From Pseudofulvibacter geojedonensis (GTDB lineage: Bacteria > Bacteroidota > Bacteroidia > Flavobacteriales > Flavobacteriaceae), in assembly GCF_042675745.1 (NCBI RefSeq), contig NZ_JBHTJM010000009.1:124001-188000 (forward strand): a stretch of 64,000 nucleotides of DNA. Reading direction: 5' to 3'. The translations under genes and the position numbers were made by a program. How positions within the stretch are numbered: position 1 is the stretch's first letter; every line of letters starts with the position of its first letter. The notes below the pieces were generated by a model. That model ran no database searches. It worked only from the letters and a program-made list of their open reading frames with translations, and was not told the origin of the DNA. Positions 60,471 through 64,000 of the stretch are shown piece after piece.

Positions 60471-60507
60471 AAAACTCCTTAGTCTATTTACTAAGGAGTT
60501 TTTTATT
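60471..60507 (+). terminator. Terminator after the enoyl-CoA hydratase gene
   Basis: A perfect 13-bp stem AAAACTCCTTAGT (60471-60483) / ACTAAGGAGTTTT (60490-60502) with a 6-nt loop and a T-run. The rest of the gap to 60646 is AT-rich with no further feature that I can identify. Confidence 0.9.
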
Positions 60508-60646
60508 CTCAAATATCAACTAATAAATACTTTCATTAACAAAAACATACTTTTCAGAAATAATAATAAGCTTTTCAGAAAGTCATAAATTAAACATTGA
60601 TTAGTACTACATAATTTTGATGATAAATATTACAAACTAATCAATT

Positions 60647-62188
60647 ATGAAAAAATTAATTTTTATCAAATTATTATTTATCTGCAACCTCTTACTGGCA
60701 AGTAATTACCAGCCAACTAATGGTAGCTTTGAAAATGTAAATGGAGCTCAACCTCATGAAGCCTTTACAAAACAACATTTAGGGAATAGTTGGTATGCAC
60801 ATAAAGGAACACCAGATTCACAACCTAATGGTTTTAATAATGTATACACCACGAGTGGTAATAGATTTGCACATGCTTGGCATAGAGTAGAAAATTTTGG
60901 TGGATCTAATTGGAAAAGAACTGGAGAGTCTTTCTTTATGTATTACCCTATGCAAGCTGGGGCTAGCTATAACCTACAATTTAAATTAAAAACTAGTGGC
61001 TATTTTGATCATTTCTATGTAATAGCTACCAATGATGCTACTGCTAATTTTTCTAATAGCAATGCTACTCACAACATGAACACCAATATATCTAACAACA
61101 TCAATAATGTAATTACTAACGGAGATATTGTTGTAAACCGAACTAGCACAAATGGTAACTGGCAACAAATAACAGTTAATAATTTTACACCTACTCAAAA
61201 TTATACTAAACTCTTATTCATTCCATACTTAAATATTAACACATCTAACGCTACAACAAAACAAGGACATGTTTATGTAGATGATGTGCATTTTGAAGGA
61301 CAATTAGGCCCTAGTTACCTATCAATGGTATTAAACGGTTATGATTCTAACGATCATGTAGGCATTACAATATGCAGTGGTGATGAGGTAATTTTAGATG
61401 CTAGTAAAACAATCGATACTCATGAAAATTTAGCCTACTTTATACAAATACACCAAAAAAACTCAAATGGAACAACTTCTAAATGGTTTACAAAATGGTA
61501 TCAAGGTTTACCTTATAATCTTATTAACTTGTCTCAAATTTATCCATACGGATTTACATCACCTGAAGGTACAACTACAGAATACCATATAAAATTAGCT
61601 ATGAATTCAGGACCTAGTAATTCGTGGTTTGAAAAGCAACAAAGAATTATTGTTCATGGAGGACCTAGTTTTCACTTTGGAGCAAATTTAATTGCTACAC
61701 CAGGATATTCTACTACAAGAAAAGTTCATGGATTACCAAATAATAATTTTAGCTATAAGTGGTACGAAGGAACAAGCACTAATAGCAATGTTATAAGTAC
61801 TGCTAACCAAATATATATTTATAAAAATGCAGCTGGTAATTACCCATATACAGTTACAGTAACAAATAATTTAACTGGTTGCTCTACAACCAAAACAACT
61901 TATGTGCTGTATATGGAGAAAAATTCTACTGATCCACACGAGGAGTTAGGGCCGCAAAGAAATTCAGAAAAAAACATAAAGGTTTTTCCTAATCCAGTAA
62001 TATCAACATTAAAAATTGAATCTGAAGAAGAGTTCACTTCCTCTAAAATTTACGATGTAAACGGTGTACTAATTATTGAAACTAAGGAACACAACATCAA
62101 TGTGAATCGTTTAAAAAAAGGATTTTATGTTATTAAAATTTACAATAATAACTCTCTATTAACTACTAACAAATTCTTTAAAAATTAA
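60647..62188 (+). CDS. Secreted protein with type IX secretion (T9SS type A) sorting domain
   Basis: A 513-aa exported protein. A signal peptide (about 1-18, MKKLIFIKLLFICNLLLAS) is followed by a galactose-binding-like beta-sandwich (NGSFENVNGAQPHEAF, HVYVDDVHFEG) and an Ig/PKD-like region with VHGLPNNNFSYKWYEG and GNYPYTVTVTNNLTGCS. The C-terminal 70 residues are the T9SS type A domain: IKVFPNPVISTLKIESEEEF, IYDVNGVLIIETK, INVNRLKKGFYVIKI. The protein should cross the outer membrane through the PorG-type machinery and be attached or released. No catalytic motif. The stop overlaps the convergent hydrolase gene by 4 nt. Confidence 0.92.
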   Translation: MKKLIFIKLLFICNLLLASNYQPTNGSFENVNGAQPHEAFTKQHLGNSWYAHKGTPDSQPNGFNNVYTTSGNRFAHAWHRVENFGGSNWKRTGESFFMYYPMQAGASYNLQFKLKTSGYFDHFYVIATNDATANFSNSNATHNMNTNISNNINNVITNGDIVVNRTSTNGNWQQITVNNFTPTQNYTKLLFIPYLNINTSNATTKQGHVYVDDVHFEGQLGPSYLSMVLNGYDSNDHVGITICSGDEVILDASKTIDTHENLAYFIQIHQKNSNGTTSKWFTKWYQGLPYNLINLSQIYPYGFTSPEGTTTEYHIKLAMNSGPSNSWFEKQQRIIVHGGPSFHFGANLIATPGYSTTRKVHGLPNNNFSYKWYEGTSTNSNVISTANQIYIYKNAAGNYPYTVTVTNNLTGCSTTKTTYVLYMEKNSTDPHEELGPQRNSEKNIKVFPNPVISTLKIESEEEFTSSKIYDVNGVLIIETKEHNINVNRLKKGFYVIKIYNNNSLLTTNKFFKN

Positions 62189-62967
62189 CAAACCTTTACA
62201 AACTCTTGTAAAGCATCTATAACTTCCTGTTGGTTTTCTATATGACTCATATGGCCATCAGGAAGTTCTACTTTTAAGACTTCTGTACCCTCTAACTGAT
62301 CTAATAAATCTTCATAATTTAAAACAGGATCTTTCTTACCTAAAATCATCATCTTAGGATAAGGAGAAAAGTGTAGTAATGCTTCTCTATCAAAACGAAG
62401 CTTCATGCCTTCCTGAGCTGCTATATAGCCTTGTAAAGGAGTTTTTAATGCTTCTTTTTTTACTGCTTTAATTTCTGCTTGAAAAACTTTTCTATTCTTA
62501 GGCCTAAACAAATTGCTTATAGACATTCTTACCAAGTTCTTATAATTGGTTTTAACTGCTTCTATAGCTCTACTACGCAACTCAATTCTCTCTTTACTAT
62601 CTGCTCTTGTAGTAGAATTTAGCAAACATAAACCTTTTACATTATCCGGATACATTTCTGCAAAAGCAAGGGAAACATACCCTCCCATAGAATGGCCTAC
62701 AAAAATAGACCGTCTAATTTTTAAATATTGTAAGACCTCTGCAACTACATCGGCCATTACATCCATTTCATGCACATAGCCCAAACATTCTGTTTTTCCA
62801 TGGCCCAATAGATCAATACATACTACTCTATTTCGCTTTAACAAACTAGGCTTTATAGCATCCCACATAGTACTATTTTCTAAAAAACCATGTAACAGTA
62901 CTATGGTATTTCCTTTTCCCTCATCTGTATAACTTACAGTAGTTCCTTTATATATTAATTGTTGCAT
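62185..62967 (-). CDS. Alpha/beta hydrolase
   Basis: A 260-aa cytoplasmic hydrolase. The catalytic motifs are the oxyanion loop VLLHGFLENSTMW, the nucleophile elbow VGHSMGGYVSLAF, the acid in LGKKDPVLNYED and the terminal His in DGHMSHIENQ. The family includes MenH-like and ester hydrolases; the substrate is unknown. Its stop overlaps the stop of the T9SS protein gene by 4 nt. Confidence 0.93.
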   Translation of the reverse strand: MQQLIYKGTTVSYTDEGKGNTIVLLHGFLENSTMWDAIKPSLLKRNRVVCIDLLGHGKTECLGYVHEMDVMADVVAEVLQYLKIRRSIFVGHSMGGYVSLAFAEMYPDNVKGLCLLNSTTRADSKERIELRSRAIEAVKTNYKNLVRMSISNLFRPKNRKVFQAEIKAVKKEALKTPLQGYIAAQEGMKLRFDREALLHFSPYPKMMILGKKDPVLNYEDLLDQLEGTEVLKVELPDGHMSHIENQQEVIDALQEFVKVC

Positions 62968-63004
62968 TTTTTAGACGCCTCTATTTAATCTTTTGCAAAA
63001 ATAA

Positions 63005-63035
63005 AAAAAGCAAGCCTTTATAAGACTTGCTTTTT
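63005..63035 (-). terminator. Terminator of the DUF3078 gene
   Basis: The stem AAAAAGCAAG / CTTGCTTTTT with an 11-nt loop, followed by a T-run on the minus strand. It lies 23 nt beyond the stop of the DUF3078 gene. Confidence 0.85.
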
Positions 63036-63057
63036 AATATATTATTATCTCTAATTA

Positions 63058-63963
63058 CTAGAAAGCGTAGTTAAATCCTAAACCAAATGCTTCTCTAATC
63101 TGGAAACCTTTTGGTTGTGCATTATCATCATAGATAGCTTGAAAAACTAAGTTAGCAGAAATATACTTATTTACTTGCATCGCTAAGTTCATTGTATAAT
63201 CTATATCTACATTCTGTGGATCTTCTAAATAGTTAGTATATAAAGCTAAAATATTTTCTACAGAAATGTTTTTCATGATGTCAAACTTAGCATAACCTCT
63301 AACAGCTGCTCCTAATTCAAAACGAATAGCATCTCCTTTTTCTACACCAAAAGCATCTCCAAATTCAGTAAAATGTTTATGCACCATAATCATTTTTGCT
63401 GCTGCTGGTGAAATATTTACAAATAAGTTATCTGATTTTTTCCATAACATACCTGGTCCTGCCTGAAAATACGCAGGAGAGAAAAAATGTGATGTTGTTA
63501 TATCCTGATTAAAATCATCTGATGTATCTAGAGGAGTATTATTATCATTAACAAATGAAACTGAACCAGCATCCATTTGAGTTCTTAAGTTGAAATAAGC
63601 AGAATAATACCAATTATTTGAAGCTTTTTTACCTGCAGTAGAATTGAATTCTAAACGGTCGTTATTTTTAGTAAAACGTTCAGCTCCCTTGTTTTTATTT
63701 ACACCATAATCTGCAATAATCTTATTATCCCAAATCCAATCGCCTTTTTTATAGTTAATATCATAATTAACTAAAATATTAGCTGCTGTATTACCAACTC
63801 CTCCGCCAGTCCATTCTTTGTTAAATGCTGACTGATTAAATGTAATAAGAACATTTCCTGCTCTTTTCCATCCTTCTGTTACTGAATCTTTAGCAGCTTT
63901 CTCTTGAGCGAAACCTACGAATGTAGCCATTGCAAACGCTAATGCTAATACTACCTTTTTCAT
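63058..63963 (-). CDS. DUF3078 family outer-membrane-like protein
   Basis: A 301-aa protein with signal peptide MKKVVLALAFAMATFVGFAQ and a beta-strand pattern typical of an outer-membrane barrel. DUF3078 landmarks are WKRAGNVLITFNQSAFNKEWTGGGVGNTAANILVNYDINYKKGDWIWDNKIIADYGVNK and SPAYFQAGPGMLWKKSDNLFVNISPAAAKMIMV. The C-terminal strand ends in an aromatic residue (GLGFNYAF). Function unknown. A TATATTTG promoter element lies at the very end of the window. Confidence 0.9.
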   Translation of the reverse strand: MKKVVLALAFAMATFVGFAQEKAAKDSVTEGWKRAGNVLITFNQSAFNKEWTGGGVGNTAANILVNYDINYKKGDWIWDNKIIADYGVNKNKGAERFTKNNDRLEFNSTAGKKASNNWYYSAYFNLRTQMDAGSVSFVNDNNTPLDTSDDFNQDITTSHFFSPAYFQAGPGMLWKKSDNLFVNISPAAAKMIMVHKHFTEFGDAFGVEKGDAIRFELGAAVRGYAKFDIMKNISVENILALYTNYLEDPQNVDIDYTMNLAMQVNKYISANLVFQAIYDDNAQPKGFQIREAFGLGFNYAF

Positions 63964-63992
63964 AATTTGAAAGTTTTAATTTATTTCGGCGG

Positions 63993-64000
63993 CAAATATA
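63993..64000 (-). promoter_or_regulatory. -7 element of the DUF3078 gene
   Basis: TATATTTG on the minus strand matches TAnnTTTG, 29 nt before the start codon. The -33 position lies outside the window. Confidence 0.6.

Overview
The window is an AT-rich chromosomal segment from a member of the Bacteroidota, most probably the family Flavobacteriaceae. Supporting signs are promoters of the TTTG/TAnnTTTG type, poor Shine-Dalgarno sequences, many short secreted and outer-membrane proteins ending their signal peptides in AQ or SQ, a type IX secretion (T9SS) C-terminal sorting domain (60647-62188), a PorG-like protein (22409-23116), TonB-dependent receptors, an ECF sigma/FecR pair, and flavobacterial gene orders such as ksgA-mgtE, sdhCAB and hemA-hemC-hemD opposite araC-hemH. 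I cannot place it to genus from the sequence alone.

Layout. 1-1610: partial outer-membrane protein and coaX. 1710-1785: tRNA-Phe. 1901-7246: a TonB receptor, a DUF5689 lipoprotein and a divergent secreted endonuclease/exonuclease/phosphatase, possibly a nucleic-acid scavenging set. 7326-12941: a minus-strand run with an M20 dipeptidase, an alpha/beta-hydrolase-GNAT fusion, a MATE pump and glyS; its leader holds two nested inverted repeats. 13207-16145: tRNA-Leu(UAG) carrying an inserted 2.86-kb mini-island bounded by a 24-bp copy of the tRNA 3' end. 16216-22034: DUF6588, HTTM, ribF, pth, rplY, prs. 22164-26094: tRNA-Leu(CAA), PorG-like, DUF4286, rsmA, mgtE. 26393-32179: ECF sigma, anti-sigma, TonB receptor and small enzymes. 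32249-35068: an SPFH/zinc-ribbon membrane module. 35622-38491: three tandem paralogous secreted proteins and one small secreted protein. 38543-42014: sdhCAB. 42156-45216: RimK-type ligase, aspartoacylase-like hydrolase and small proteins. 45248-50706: envelope and secreted proteins of mostly unknown role. 50934-60449: pepP, the heme locus, a histidine kinase and an enoyl-CoA hydratase. 60647-63963: a T9SS cargo protein, a hydrolase and a DUF3078 protein.

The two most interesting places are both insertions. First, the mini-island at tRNA-Leu contains no integrase but encodes a 390-aa protein with an RX4H motif in an Apea-like HEPN context (a candidate anti-phage RNase), a broken secreted-protein gene and another secreted protein. 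The original tRNA terminator appears to have been pushed 2.86 kb downstream. Second, a 436-bp cassette bounded by inverted palindromic repeats and encoding a DUF559 nuclease-like domain sits at the 5' end of hemD. The reading frame runs through the repeat, so uroporphyrinogen-III synthase appears to be made as a DUF559-HemD fusion with no start codon of its own.

Most of the rest is ordinary housekeeping: cofactor synthesis (CoA, FAD, heme), translation (glyS, pth, rplY, rsmA, three tRNAs), PRPP supply and respiration (sdhCAB).
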